Below are positions 46,021 to 59,568 of a stretch of 64,000 nucleotides of DNA, piece by piece (the stretch's first letter is position 1; every line of letters begins with the position of its first letter). The stretch spans positions 2,496,340 to 2,560,339 of the forward strand of contig OX155955.1 in the NCBI GenBank assembly GCA_944548615.1. Reading direction: 5' to 3'. This stretch comes from Micropterix aruncella. Taxonomy: Eukaryota > Arthropoda > Insecta > Lepidoptera > Micropterigidae. The position numbers and the translations under genes are program-made. The notes beneath the pieces were generated by a model, which made no database searches, was not told the origin of the DNA, and saw nothing but the letters and a program-made list of their open reading frames with translations.

Positions 46021-47414
46021 TGCCTATCTGACGGTTTTCTATATTAGGACGGTCAGAATCGTAGCCTAATTGTATATTATATTTATACATGGTGTATAGC
46101 TCTATCATATGGCTCTAACGCAAATGTATTGGCATTATTTACTGTCCCCTTATATACACACATTTTGACTCGCAGGAAGCAAGCTGAAGTGGCGCACTTG
46201 TTTTAAACTCGCATAAGATCACACCGGTCGTAGGTTCAAAACCTACCGATATGTATATATTTTTTTTTGTTTTTATACATAAAGAAACATTGTTATCAAA
46301 TAAATGAACACTTTTTATTAAAAAAAAGTAATATTGTGAATTAAAAAAAAAAAAAATTAAAATTAATAAAGAATAAATTTTGTTTACTTATTATTGTTTC
46401 TATTTTTCAACATATGATTTATCATGTTTTTAAACCTCTTTCATTTACACGGTGAAATAGCCATCTAAAACCGATATTTTTTTACTTTCACATCTCCGAT
46501 CCATCGAAATGTCAATTTGGTAATAATAAGTCATGAAACAGAGCGTCGCGAACGCAACCGCATATGTCGGCCTTCGAAGCCGAAATGAACCACGTTTCTA
46601 AGAGCCAATAACATTTCACTATAAAAGGTTGGCTGTTATGCCATTTGAATCAGTAATTGATCCCCACATAAGAACCATATTGACGCAATGTCGCTTGCGG
46701 CATTTTGAATGCCAGCGCGTCGTCGCGAGAAGAGCGCGCTCATCTCATTGTATGACAAAAATAATATAAACGGGCTCTGCAAAATATTATTTTTTAAATA
46801 TACTGATATTTTATTTGAAAAAAATTATCGTCAGTACTACAAGTTTATTGTACATAGTTTATGTAAAAAAAAACAAACTTGAAAAAAAACACACAGTAAT
46901 AAGTAATATTTAACAGTGAATATGGATGAAAGTTACACTTTTTATATATTTTTTTTAACAAGAAAAACTTATTTTTTTTAATTTATGCCAAAGCATCCCT
47001 CTTTACAACTATTGTTAAAATGCCGTAGTATTTTTTTTGAGTTTCTTGATCGTGCAGTTTAGTGTGAGGCACGTTTCAAAAAATGCTCTAAAATGAAAAT
47101 TTCCTGTATAGCTCCCAGATTTAATTATTTTACTCAATTTTCCAATACTTTAAAAAAAATCTGAAATAGCTATCTTATTAAGAAAGGTACCGTGAGTTAC
47201 GATATTTTTTTTTTGTTGGCTAACATCATCAGCTATTTCAGTATGACTGTTCAAAAATTGCCAAAAAATGTAATTTTAGAAATTTACCTACATCGTCGCC
47301 TTAATGCATTCGCAGCGATTGTTGGGACGCCCACTCAAAAGGCCTATACAGTGGACTAAGGCAGCTATTTATACCTAATTATTCAGTAATTAAATTAACG
47401 ATTCCACCATTGAT
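46021..47414. other. Unassigned AT-rich interval
   Basis: No recognised gene. A T-arm-like GTAGGTTCAAAACCTAC at 46229-46245 is discussed among rejected items. A(T) homopolymer runs are frequent at 46260-47050. Confidence 0.4.
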
Positions 47415-47439
47415 TATATAGACTCTAGAGTATTAGATT

Positions 47440-47530
47440 GCTCAATGCCGTATTACGTTTTGACAGGTAGGATTTTACTACGGAATGCAACGCGTGGATG
47501 GCAATCATAGTTACAAACAATGATTAAACT
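47440..47530. repeat. Repeat family H, terminal fragment
   Basis: ATTAGATTGCTCAATGCCGT, ATTACGTTTTGACAGGTAGG and GCAACGCGTGGATGGCAATC match the right arm of the element at 59569-60085 (reverse complement ATTACGTTTTGACAGCTAGG) and the left end at 61310. Confidence 0.6.
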
Positions 47531-48468
47531 TCTCTTACGTTTAGTAACTCAACAGATGGCGTTCTAAACAACGCCTGTACTTCAGTTTCGGGGGGAGGGG
47601 GGGAAAGCATTAATAAAAAACAACGCGCGCGGCACCTACCAAACTCGAATTTGCCCGTACAATGAAACTAAAATAATCCGTATTTCAGGGGGTTAAATCC
47701 TAACTAAACCCCCCCCACCCCCCCCCCCCCCCCCGATCACGAATCTCGCGGATTCTCCAAGATTGTAATTTTTTTCTCGACTTTAATTTTTACTCAAAAA
47801 AATCCGGAGGGGAAGGGGAGGACGCGTCTCTTGTGAACCCCCTCCCCCCTCCCTCCCTGGATTCGTCCTTGCCTGTACGGTATCCTATCTCAAATTAAAA
47901 TAATATTACAATAACAAACCAATTTTGAAATCACAGCTCTTATTACTTTAATAGTATTTACATAAAGATGTTATTTTTTTATTTGGTATACAGGTTAAAT
48001 GACTCCATTGAAAGACGCTAATATGACGCTAATATGACGCTATCGTTCGCGATCAACTCAAAGTTCGTTCGTTCGTTCGTTAAAGCCTCTCCATAAATAT
48101 GCGACCTGGATGGCATTGTAGTTTGTCTATTGTAGATCCTGGTGTGTGATGGAGGTTCACAGTTGCGGGCAAGATCGGAGGTGGTCTTCATCCTGCAGGG
48201 TTCCATAGCAAGTGTATGTACCGGTGTAGCCCCAGCGAACGAGATTAGCTCGGCGTCTTGTCACACCTACCCTCAGTCTCTTGAGACTACGCCAGGTGCT
48301 ATAGGAGAGATGGGACCTTGGTGCTATCTGTTACTTAACATCCTTACCAAGTGAAGCCCTCCATTGACTTATGCGATTCGATGATTGACTGCCATGGAGT
48401 GGTTGTGTTCGGCTCATGAACGACTTTCGCGATTTGAAATTGCATTCGATATTCAATTATATTTCTTA
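47531..48468. other. Unassigned interval with G- and C-rich homopolymer tracts
   Basis: G-rich GGGGGGAGGGGGGGAAAG at 47589-47606 and a C-rich run at 47707-47734 are the main features, with further C-rich runs at 47837-47858. A CGTT tetranucleotide run (GTTCGTTCGTTCGTTCGTT) lies at 48063-48081. No coding similarity is recognised. Confidence 0.5.
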
Positions 48469-49453
48469 CTAGCTGACCCGGCGAACTTCGTATAACCTAA
48501 CAGTCAATTAATGTCGTGTTACAGATTAGCTGAACTTAATTTATGATTTTATTAGTAATAAAATGAATACAAAATAAATATTAAGTTCACTACTTTATTA
48601 AGATAATAAATAACACAAAAAGAAACATAAAAGTACAAAAATTAAGTATATCAATCGCGTGTCAACACAATACAATACAATACAATACAATCAACTACTC
48701 CAGTAGATAGGCATTCCTACACTTGGATGCGTCACAAAATTAAATGCTAAAAATTTTATTATTAAAAACATAACTATCGTGATAGTTGCCGTCGCTGTAA
48801 TATTATATTCAATATTACCTACATACAAATAATCAAAATATACTAATGTGATTTAAGAGTCAGGGAGAATAATATATTAATATAGAAATGCAAATTCTAT
48901 GTAGAATAATCAAAATATATATATTTTATTGTCAATCCAGCAATATGCCTTCGTATTTTTTTTTTAAAAATGAATAGATGTTTAATAAATTAAATGAAAA
49001 TTAGAATGTCAGCTATCATAATACCATTATGTTTAAAACTTTACGCATTTCATTAATCATCAACATGAAAAATAAACTCAGAAGACATGAGTGAATTAAA
49101 CTATTTACATATTGTGCAGCATGGGATGCCCTTGGTTTAATTCTCTTCATTGAAGCACCTTTTGATATACGACATTTTTTGTTTTTTATTAGGCGCAAGA
49201 ACAAATAAAGCGGATGATTTGTCGACACGTGAACATGCCACGTACAACTTACCATGAGAAAAACACGGATTTACATTTTGTGTGGTAAAATGTTTTTTTT
49301 TCGTCAATTTTCCAATTTTTGTTTTTAATAGTTATTCTGCTATTCGGGACGGAGACAAATACAACAAATCAAAAACCATGAAAATCATTCATCCGTTCTC
49401 GAGTTATAAGTGTTCGAACAAACACGACTTTGTTTTATATACATATAGATAGA
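48469..49453 (-). mobile_element. Helitron, 985 bp, internally deleted
   Basis: On the minus strand it starts TCTATCTATATGTATATAAA (after A at 49454 complement) and ends CGCCGGGTCAGCTAG at 48469, followed by T. It thus obeys the TC...CTAG rule with A/T insertion. It retains the end of a Rep/Hel gene near its 5' side (49090-49290), so the bulk of the gene has been deleted. A short TACAA pentamer run occurs at 48668-48690. Confidence 0.75.
49090..49290 (-). pseudogene. Helitron helicase C-terminal relic
   Basis: The minus strand reads NPCFSHGKLYVACSRVDKSS, ALFVLAPNKKQKMSYIKRCF, then a stop. The HGKLYVA.SRV block is the last conserved helicase motif (motif VI-type arginine of the Pif1-like helicase) of Helitron RepHel proteins, followed by the usual short tail. 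All upstream motifs, including the Rep HUH domain, are missing. Confidence 0.75.
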
Positions 49454-49554
49454 TTTGTAGGACCATATGATTTCATATTTCATCACAAATCAATTTCACG
49501 ACAACTCAAACTGTGGTTTTAAGTATCTACTCGTAATACGACTATTATCAATTA

Positions 49555-49814
49555 CTAGCTGTTGCTCGCGGCTTCGGTTCGTGTAAAGTTTCGAATCGAG
49601 TTGTTAATTTAAGTAGGGTGGGGTATATTTGATATATACTTTTCGATATATAAAGTATGTAATGTAAGTTGTCGATAATGTAAATAAAGCACTTGTCGAT
49701 AATGGAGCTTTCTATTAGTGAAAGAATTTCTATTTGAAATCGGATAAGTAGTTTCGGAGATTAGCTCCTACATACAAACTTACAAACATTACTTCTTTAT
49801 AATATTAGTATATA
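49555..49814 (-). mobile_element. Non-autonomous Helitron, 260 bp
   Basis: The minus strand begins TATATACTAATATTATAAAG (one change from the canonical TCTATACTAATATT) and ends CCGCGAGCAACAGCTAG at 49555, followed by T. CCGATTTCAAATAGAAATTC lies in the 5' half, as in the relic at 6.2-6.8 kb. Confidence 0.75.
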
Positions 49815-50479
49815 TTTGATTTTGATTTGATTTGAGTCAATTGTGGTGTGGTTCTTGTCCGTGCAGTGGGTGTCTCGGGTCATCTACTCATTGTTGACAA
49901 CTCATCACAGAAACTTACTGGTCTCATCTCCTTTTATCCGCAATGGGACTGATACACAGGCCCTTGTACATCGCATATCTATCCATCTGTCATGTTTGGG
50001 CAGATGAAAGCGGCTAATCTGTACGCTCGGTTAGTATCGCGGTCAGTGCGGCGCGTATCTGGCACTCGCACGCCCAAAATATTTCTCCGTTTATTTTTTA
50101 CCCACTTTAACCGTGTCGGTCGAGCAGAAACTGTCTCGTAAATCTTGCGGCCATCCTCGACCCGCGCACCTCCGTCGCGCCCATGATCATCAACCGAACT
50201 CTTCGATGGGAAAGTCATTAAATAGTCTTATTTTTTTACTTTTGGGTTAAATGCTTAAGGGGAGGATATATGCGAAAGCGTTAAAACAACATTACATTTT
50301 CGTCGTGTCCAATTGATGGCTAAAACCGCTCGTGGACGTGTTAAAATATTTGTGCTAGGTAGTAAGTTTCGTTACTACTCTTACTTAAGAGCCTTATTAC
50401 AAAATAGCGTAGGTATTCTTTAAAAATGAGTTGAAAAAATGAACGCATTTTTTTTTGGATGTAACTATAAAAGATAGGA

Positions 50480-50510
<31 letters not shown>

Positions 50511-51540
50511 CTATTCAACCCTGGGAGAAAACCGCGGCACTGAGCGCTCTTCTCTTGCGCAAGCAAATATATACACAATTTCTAATTGTTTTTTGCAGTG
50601 TTTTCTCCTTTCTAATGACAATAATTTATATTATGTCGTATTGCTAAAAGAGTGAACTTTAATATAGTATAAGTATTATATAAGAATCTTATTTTATTTC
50701 TGAGAAAATTAGAATGATACAGGAAGATTTTTTTTTAATTTTGTGTAATTGTAAGTAATGTATACCTTGGATATGTGGTCAAAAAACGAAAAAATAAAGC
50801 CGTAGTGTACATCGAGAATACATGACGGACATAAAAAAAAATAGTATACGGTTTTCGTTGTAGTGATATTACTGTATTAAGGAGCTCAAAGTTTGCCTTC
50901 CGAGCGTTTTACGAATAACGACTTTCGGAAAATGGGCTGAATAAGTAAATAATATTCGTTATATCTAAAATTAAAGGCCGCTATGGTCAACATCAAGAAA
51001 TGGTCCAGGTAATTCAGTAATTAAAGTTTGTAGAAATCTCTTCATTTCTTGGAATTAGAACGCCAAAAATCCACTTTTCTTGCCTTTCTGGAAAAAATAT
51101 GTGATAGGGCTCTTAACATATTGGGTCCTTATCTATGTAATTGCTATTTTCACACTGGCCATTTCGAACTTGGATATCGTTGCAGTTCTTAACAGTGCAC
51201 ATATACGGTAACTGTATAGTCAGACTGCAAGAAGCTGTAATAGAAAACACCGGCACATGATCTCATATTTGAAAATAATGCAAATTGTCAACTTTACCAT
51301 GGTTGCACAAACGAAAATATTTCAGCAAAAACAAACGACGGAAAGACAAATAAACCGCTGATTCCTAAAAAAGAATAGCATGGCCTTGAATTAAAACTTA
51401 TTTAAATTTGAAAGTTTAACTCACGACCAAGTTATCCTAGTTCAAAATGGACAGTGCGAAAAAACAGCAATTATATATTAAGTAAGGACCCAAGTAAGAA
51501 CCCAAGGGACTGCTGACTATAGAGGTTGGTTAGACGGATA
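49815..51540. other. Unassigned interval
   Basis: An AAAT tetranucleotide run lies at 50480-50511. The frame at 49979-50218 (minus) has no recognised motif. Remaining sequence is AT-rich and unassigned. Confidence 0.4.
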
Positions 51541-51815
51541 CGTCGAGTGGAAATATTAAAAGTGGGTTGCTCGCTCGCTCGGGTATCGCAGAGAGCGCGC
51601 CGCAGCGGAGAAAGAGGGCCGCGCGGCGAGAATGGCGCAAACGGCCTGAATTCACTTCCCGCCAAGAAATCGCCAACGCAAATATGGTGCAGCAGAACTA
51701 TTGGGTATTGACCAAGCGCCGCTCATAGCTCGCCGCCGCCGCACTCTCGTTCCCATTCGGTGACGAAATCGGCCGCAACGCCTCGACCGCCTCGCCTTGT
51801 CCTACGCCATCGATT
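51541..51815. other. GC- and CpG-rich island
   Basis: A stretch unusually rich in GC and CpG for this window, with GCTCGCTCGCTCGGG, GAGAGCGCGCCGCAGCGGAG and GCTCGCCGCCGCCGCACTC. Overlapping frames on both strands (51471-51665 minus, 51526-51711 plus) carry no known motif. It could be a promoter-like island or a fragment of a GC-rich element. Nothing adjacent decides. Confidence 0.4.
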
Positions 51816-51939
51816 CAATATATTTTCCATTGCATTGCATTATTGAGGTTAACGCTGCATACACGTTAACCGACGTCTTTGCATGCTTCGTCGACTACGG
51901 CCTTTGATATGTCATGAAAACTTCAGGACACTCCGAAGA

Positions 51940-52100
51940 AAGTTGTTTGTTTGTTTGTTTCTTCTCTTTATCGTGAAATTTCTCGATGGGCGGGTGTATC
52001 ATCTTACGACAATCACTCACAACCAACCATACTATGAATTGCAATTCCGTTAATTTTATCCCAACAGAAAATGGTGACCCAGCTGGGAATCGAATCGCTA
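51940..52100 (-). mobile_element. tRNA-derived SINE fragment
   Basis: The reverse complement begins with a B-box-like GCGATTCGATTCCCAGCTGG, continues TTGGGATAAAATTAACGGAA and ends in (CAAA)n near 51940. The body matches 62373-62400 (TTGGGATAAAATTAACGGGA). The A-box half is missing. Confidence 0.6.
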
Positions 52101-52856
52101 AATGAAATCCCGAAATACAGATTATTTTTAATAAAATTAGAACGATTATTTTAAAGAATAAAGATCTGTCTTGTTTCCTGTAATGTCTAGTCTTTGTCAA
52201 GCCTAGTCTTCAATAAACTTACTCAATATTATAAAAGCAATGTAATAGTTGGTTTCAAATAGATAATTTTGGTGCCACAGAAACCCATTATTCCATATAT
52301 TGAAAGCACAAGTAAATAAACTCACCTTTATTCTTCCCTGCGTCTCAGGAATCCAAAGATTGCAATAATATCATCATTTCTCCAATCCGTCATCTAAAAC
52401 CAATAAGGAAAAAAAAGATCAGTGAAGTAGTAGGTGTAAGGGAGGGCGGGGAATCATGCGCGTTGGATAAGTGTGGTCACATTTGAAAATCGGTGCGCAT
52501 CAGATCAAGGCTGGCAAGTGCTGCACTCGTGTATCAGGTCAGCCATCTAACGTTTTAAATTTGAACTACCAGTTCTTTTGTTTTTAAAAGGTAGAATGAC
52601 ATTCATTTATTTGCATAAAATTAGTTTTATGTTTGACATTTGCAAAATGGGGTGCTATATGCTATACTATCCGCATTACAAAGTGGCGAGTCAGGTAATT
52701 TATCATCGAAATCGAGCCATCTCTTTCGCACTTGCACGGCCTTATGGAGCGATACCTGTAACCGTAGTGTAGGTAGTTTACGCATACAAAAGGAATGTCG
52801 ATAAAGTAATGAAACGAGGAAAATAAATATTATTTCAGTATTATAAAATCGAAGAC
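52101..52856. other. Unassigned interval
   Basis: No recognised coding or repeat features. Frames at 52578-52772 and 52627-52875 oppose each other and lack motifs. Confidence 0.35.
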
Positions 52857-52930
52857 TATCGCGGTTTTTTGACATTATAAATAGGATAGAAAACGAATTT
52901 ACCGCATCATTTTCTATCCTATTTATATTT
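52857..52930. repeat. Penelope-like terminal repeat relic, inverted pair
   Basis: TATCGCGGTTTTTTGACATT and ATAAATAGGATAGAAAACGA are followed by ATTTTCTATCCTATTTAT, an inverted copy of the second motif. The same AAATAGGATAGAAA block occurs next to the Penelope relic at 28.2 kb. Confidence 0.55.
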
Positions 52931-53123
52931 CAGTATTGTTTCATTACGATAAATATTAAATAAGTTAAACATATAAATATTGATATTGAATTATTAAAAT
53001 AAAAATATAAAAGTATCAAATTTATAATAGTTGACAATAAAATAATTGTTATACAAAAAAAAATAAAACTGAACAAAGAAAGTCAGCAAGCTATTCATAT
53101 TCGTGTTCACTGTCACTATCGTC
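52931..53123. other. Unassigned AT-rich spacer
   Basis: No features recognised. Confidence 0.4.
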
Positions 53124-53417
53124 TTATAGATTAATAACATGAGAATGGGTGTCAATTATATTATGTGCTTTGGCCAGGTCTTCGTTCTGGAGATTTTTGA
53201 ATCGATTCCGAATTCGATCTAGAGTTCGTTCGCTCGTTCCACAAACTATAAATGCTGCCAACGTTCTTGGTTGTTGAAAATCAATTTTCCTTATGACATC
53301 AGGGTCTTCTTTCAACTTATGAAACCACTTATAAATGTTGAGAATGACATGCCGGCTTTGCTGGTTAACATCACTTCTTAACTTGGTCAAATTAGTTTTG
53401 CAAAAATCTTCCATCAT
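53124..53417 (-). CDS. Orphan helix-turn-helix ORF, transposase-N-terminus-like
   Basis: A 97-residue open frame reads SRHVILNIYKWFHKLKEDPD then RTLAAFIVCGTSERTLDRIR. A V..V..YF......P......A.A..TG.SERT..RI pattern is typical of the short helix-turn-helix N-terminal domain of Tc1/mariner-like DDE proteins in arthropods. That domain binds DNA, but here no DDE catalytic domain follows. The frame is intact from ATG to stop with acidic and basic helices and no signal peptide. It might be a truncated transposase or, less likely, an expressed DNA-binding peptide. Penelope-like and LINE debris flank it. Identification rests on the pattern only. Confidence 0.4.
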   Translation of the reverse strand: MMEDFCKTNLTKLRSDVNQQSRHVILNIYKWFHKLKEDPDVIRKIDFQQPRTLAAFIVCGTSERTLDRIRNRFKNLQNEDLAKAHNIIDTHSHVINL

Positions 53418-53512
53418 GATGTAGATTCACAAATGAGTTCGTACAACGAATGAGTTATGCTCTTTGACATTAAGCCTTTTATAGCAGAATATTTTGTTAT
53501 CAATAATTTATT

Positions 53513-54000
53513 TTATTTATTTATTTATTTATTTATTTTTTAAGGAAAACCAACAGCCATATAAAATATTAAATAACAACTTAAATAATAAATGATAGCC
53601 AATAACAGGTTCTCACATATAGACACAGTTTAGAGAATATGGAATTGCCAGCAAAAACGCTTGGCAGGGTCCGGTACTATAAATTTAAAAAACGCAAATA
53701 AAAATTAAACAAAAGGGACAAGAAGGCAAAAAAACAATATCGAGAAATCGAATACAAAAAAATAATAACAATAAAGAAAAGCAGAAGAGTAGGTACTAAA
53801 AGAAATTGTTGCTGAGGATACGTCTCGCTGATACAACACTAGTGCTAAATAGATCGATATCAACGTCGCCGCAAATCAGTTTATTGAGGTTGTTACTCGC
53901 ACGCCACATATAGGTGTTTTGCATGTAATTAGATGTAACAACAGGTAGCCGAATTGGGATGGTCTGTCTCGTGGATTTTACCGGGGCATTAAAAGATAGG
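53513..54000 (-). pseudogene. LINE ORF2 C-terminus with TAAA-type tail
   Basis: From about 53985 the minus strand reads TRQTIPIRLPVVTSNYMQNT, YMWRASNNLNKLICGDVDID and LFSTSVVSARRILSNNFF, then stops. The R...I..P...T.Y..NT......N.L....DIDLF block is the last segment of a Jockey/CR1-group ORF2. A 3' UTR of about 250 bp follows, ending in (AAAT)n at 53513-53540. The upstream part is cut off near 54000. It is a different subfamily from the copies at 12.4 and 44.0 kb. Confidence 0.65.
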
Positions 54001-54239
54001 TATGATAAAATGCCTAATGAATAATGCCTAATGACCTACACAGCACGCACAATAATTAAAGTAGACGAAAACTAATTTGGCAAAAGCGTTGTTAAAATGT
54101 CAAAATGTCGAAATCGAACTGTTACGGTTACTACAATTAATAGTCCTAATCGGTTAGCTACTTACCACCTATTACGGTATTTACTCACCGCTTTTGGCTA
54201 AATCTAGGAATTTTATGTATCTAATTTTAGCAGGTAAAG
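54001..54239. other. Unassigned spacer
   Basis: No features recognised. Confidence 0.35.
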
Positions 54240-54392
54240 TCTTTTCAATTTTAGGAATAATATATAGCCTATGACACTCACAAATAATGTGGCTTTCTAT
54301 TGGTAAAAGAATTTTCAAAATCGGTTCAGTAGATCCAGAGATTACTTCCTACAACATCACAAACTTTACCTCTTTATAATATTAGTAATAGA
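54240..54392 (-). mobile_element. Helitron 5' end fragment
   Basis: The minus strand begins TCTATTACTAATATTATAAA at 54392 and continues GAGGTAAAGTTTGTGA and CTACTGAACCGATTTTGAAA, the standard 5' segment of the Helitrons in this window. The CTAG end is absent. Confidence 0.65.
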
Positions 54393-55322
54393 TAAATATT
54401 TTATCGACATGGTACCATTCCTATGTTAACTGTCTCTAATTGCCCCAGTCGCCAGTTTGTACTGCGGATACTATAGAACAAAACTGGAAAATATTAAAAA
54501 CTTGCTTCCAAAGCGGTGTATTTTATGAGTACCTACGTCAATTAGGCTTCTCATCCCAAGTCACAAAATAAGTCGTATGCCCAGATACAGGCTATATTCA
54601 GCCTAGTTGGGTATGCGCTGAGCAGTCGTGTGAATGTGGACCGTTGTTTACTTCCTACCATTACTTGGTATGACCATTTTTATGTATTTTCTCATGTTTG
54701 AAATAAAATAAATAAATATAATTAAAACATCATGGGGTGACGGGCTCGCCCGTTGTAGTCGACATCTCTAAGTGGCCAGAGCGCTCACCAGACCTCAACC
54801 CCTTGGACTATACGGGAGTACTACAAAGAATTGGTATACGACAAATAAAATGTGAGTGAACGCCAGCTTCGGGATAAACCATGCCGCAGCAGACTATCCT
54901 ACGAATAATCCTTTTAAGAAAAAGCCGCTTATGCATAAGGACGGGCGGATGACATTTTGAACACATACTGTGTTATTTACAATAAATGCCTTTGAAACTT
55001 TATAGCCTTATCTTGTTGACCATCCCTTTCGAAGCAAAAAACTTCTAAAACAACCATATATGTTCTAAAACAACCATATATTGTAGTTATCTATAATTAG
55101 CATAAACTGTAAAATATCTATAATTAGCATAAAAATACTGTTTCAGTTTTCTGTAATATACTTTTATTTTTTTAAAGTACTATTCATTTAAAAGTTAAGT
55201 TTTACTTCACAACAAATAAAAACATTTTACAAAAAAATGCTATGCTGACATGGACGAATACATTTTTATTAATAGGACACATCATTAGCAAGGAGTGCAA
55301 AAGTGCACAAACAAATTATTAA
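54393..55322. other. Unassigned interval with small duplications
   Basis: GGGGTGACGGGCTCGCCCGT at 54734-54753 is a short tail piece of repeat family R. Small tandem duplications, TTCTAAAACAACCATATAT twice at about 55042-55080 and TATCTATAATTAGCATAAA twice at 55087-55135, are also present. Bases 54640-54720 look like a LINE 3' end with an AAAT run. Confidence 0.45.
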
Positions 55323-55792
55323 TTTTTAAAAAAACACTAAAAACACGCTTTTATAAATGCACGTAAAAACCAAAAAATCCGGCTTCATCATCAGACCTTG
55401 AAACTTAATCGTGGTCAAAGTTCATTACAAGACCTTTCTAACAAGTCCAAACACGGCTATGATACGATATTCCATCATGCAATGCCAGTGCCTATCTTCC
55501 GGCTTCATCATCAGACCTTGAAACCTAATCGTGGTCAAAGTTCATTGCAAAACTTTTCTAACAAGTCCAAACACAGCTATGATACGATGTTCCATCATGA
55601 AGTTCCAGTTCATATCTTCCGACTCCATCATCAGATCAGTTCGACAGTACCATATTATTGTATTGTCATCAGAACTACATACAGCTGCCAATTTTCATGA
55701 CTCTACGATCCTTGGAAGATGGTTAAGTTAGTTACCTTAGATTCCATTACATAGTTACATACAGGTCGACCTAATAAAAGCGTGTTAAAAAA
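55323..55792 (+). mobile_element. MITE family K, copy 4, with two full 120-bp internal units
   Basis: Starts TTTTTAAAAAAACACTAAAA and ends AATAAAAGCGTGTTAAAAA. Internally GGCTTCATCATCAGACC-type unit starts fall at 55381, 55501 and 55621 (the last diverged), an exact 120-bp period. This copy has one more full unit than copies at 18.9, 31.5 and 38.2 kb. Confidence 0.85.
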
Positions 55793-56075
55793 GACATAAT
55801 TGCTACGTAATTTTAATAATATTATTTAGTATCTTCAAAATGGCATTGATAATAAAAAAAGTGTGATAACTTCAAAACCGTTTAATATTGTATAACTACA
55901 TATATGGTTATTTAAATAGCAAATGACCCCTCCTATCGCCTCTTTTTGGTTGGGTCAAAACTTACAGGACATGCTGTATAGATTCATATGTAACATATCA
56001 TTATAAATATATGCCTTTAGGTCAAAAATAACTGAGTAAGTTAAACAAGGAAAATAAGGCAAAAAGAGTCCCATT
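55793..56075. other. Unassigned spacer
   Basis: No features recognised. Confidence 0.35.
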
Positions 56076-56616
56076 AGGGGTCGTTCATTAATCACGAGAT
56101 GTTTTTTAGCAATTTTTCAACCGCCGCCCCCTCCCCGTTGGTGATACGCGGTGAGGTTTTAGACTACCCCCTTCCCCACCCAAAATCACGGTTATTTTTT
56201 TGGTACAATTTTCAGAATATTATCTTTAAATACAGGTATAATCTAATTTCATTCTGGAATATTAGGCACCTTGATAAAAATGTCCACACAGGCATTAAGG
56301 TTGCAGGTTGTTTTCTGACAGCTATAAAAATAATAAATGAAAGGTGTAATCATGTGAAAAACATATATTTGTACTGGTATATGAATATACTTAATGGATA
56401 TAGTCCTCAGACTACGGATTACCTAGACTTTCTTCAACACTAACAGGTGGATAAGCATCTTGCAAGTCAGCTGTTGTCACGCGCCGTTTCGCGTTCAACA
56501 CAAAAAAAATACACGTGATATCGCACTACAACCCCCCCCTCCCCCTTGTGATATTTAGTGATTTTTTCCGAACCCCCTCCCCATTTCGAGCCTCACGTGA
56601 TTAATGGACGATCCCT
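56076..56616. mobile_element. MITE with GTCGTTCATTAATCACG termini
   Basis: Left end AGGGGTCGTTCATTAATCAC and reverse-complemented right end AGGGATCGTCCATTAATCAC are inverted repeats over at least 20 bp. Subterminal C-rich blocks CCGCCCCCTCCCC and AACCCCCTCCCC lie inside both ends. The 541-bp body has a 114-codon open frame (56099-56443) without motifs. No target-site duplication is clear. Confidence 0.75.
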
Positions 56617-57059
56617 TATCAAAATTTGGTTAAATGTGGTTACTGAGCGGCATGAAACCGTTAATTTTTCTAAGACCTGTTTTGCCAATGAAATCCAGTT
56701 TAGGTTAAATATATGAATTGTCTATTAACTACTGTTATAGTACTGGCGTGTTATAGTATTTGTGGTTTGTTGACCATAATTAGTGTTGTAAATTTGTATC
56801 GCGAATAGGAACGGTTCCCATGTTCTCCGTCTGTGTACCTATATTTAACTTAATTTCGCTTAGTAGTGCAGAAGAGTTAATTATCCCATTTAACACTTCG
56901 AACAGAAATAGCGAATCTTTCAGATAGCGCTGGCTGTGGTGTGCATCCATTTAATATGCGGTGAAGTCGTCAAGATATGTTTTTTTCATCAAATTAAATT
57001 TATAATTTAAAAAATATAACAATATTTTGTATGCGTTCAATCATATCAATATTCACGTC
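56617..57059. other. Unassigned interval
   Basis: No features recognised. Confidence 0.35.
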
Positions 57060-57422
57060 AAACCTTTACTTGGAGAGCCAGCGACAAAAAAGTGCAAGTT
57101 TTGTAAAAGCTGATACTTTAAGATCATACAGTATTTTGACCATAGAATGCCGGGGTAGAGTCAGCAGGCCGGATTCAGGGACACCTGGCACTGGCGTACT
57201 AGGAAAGGTAACCCCAAAGTGTTTTCGGAAAACTGAAAATTTATCAGTACAGTGGATGCGACAAAGAACCCGAAACAAATGGTCAGACTGCTTAACAATA
57301 AACGCGTGGCGTCAGCATTACAAGTCTCGTCCATACATGTCTCGAAAAGACTTGAAAGACTAGCTTTTACAAAACTCTTGCATTTTTTGTGGCTGCCTCT
57401 TGAACTATGTGGTGACCAACTA
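57060..57422. repeat. Fold-back repeat carrying family A arms
   Basis: AGAGCCAGCGACAAAAAAGT and GCAAGTTTTGTAAAAGCTGA at 57074-57113 are inverted as TAGCTTTTACAAAACTCTTG and CATTTTTTGTGGCTGCCTCT at 57361-57400. The first arm continues to CCATAGAATG like the copy at 4040-4126. Overlapping frames in between are not convincing genes. Confidence 0.55.

Positions 57423-59568
<2,146 letters not shown>

Noticed and set aside
46190..46250. tRNA-like segment with GTAGGTTCAAAACCTAC resembling a T arm
   Set aside because: A matching acceptor stem, D arm and anticodon arm could not be drawn. It is more likely chance or a decayed SINE.
48668..48690. CRISPR-like or regulatory array of short repeats
   Set aside because: It is a simple run of the pentamer AATAC without spacers.
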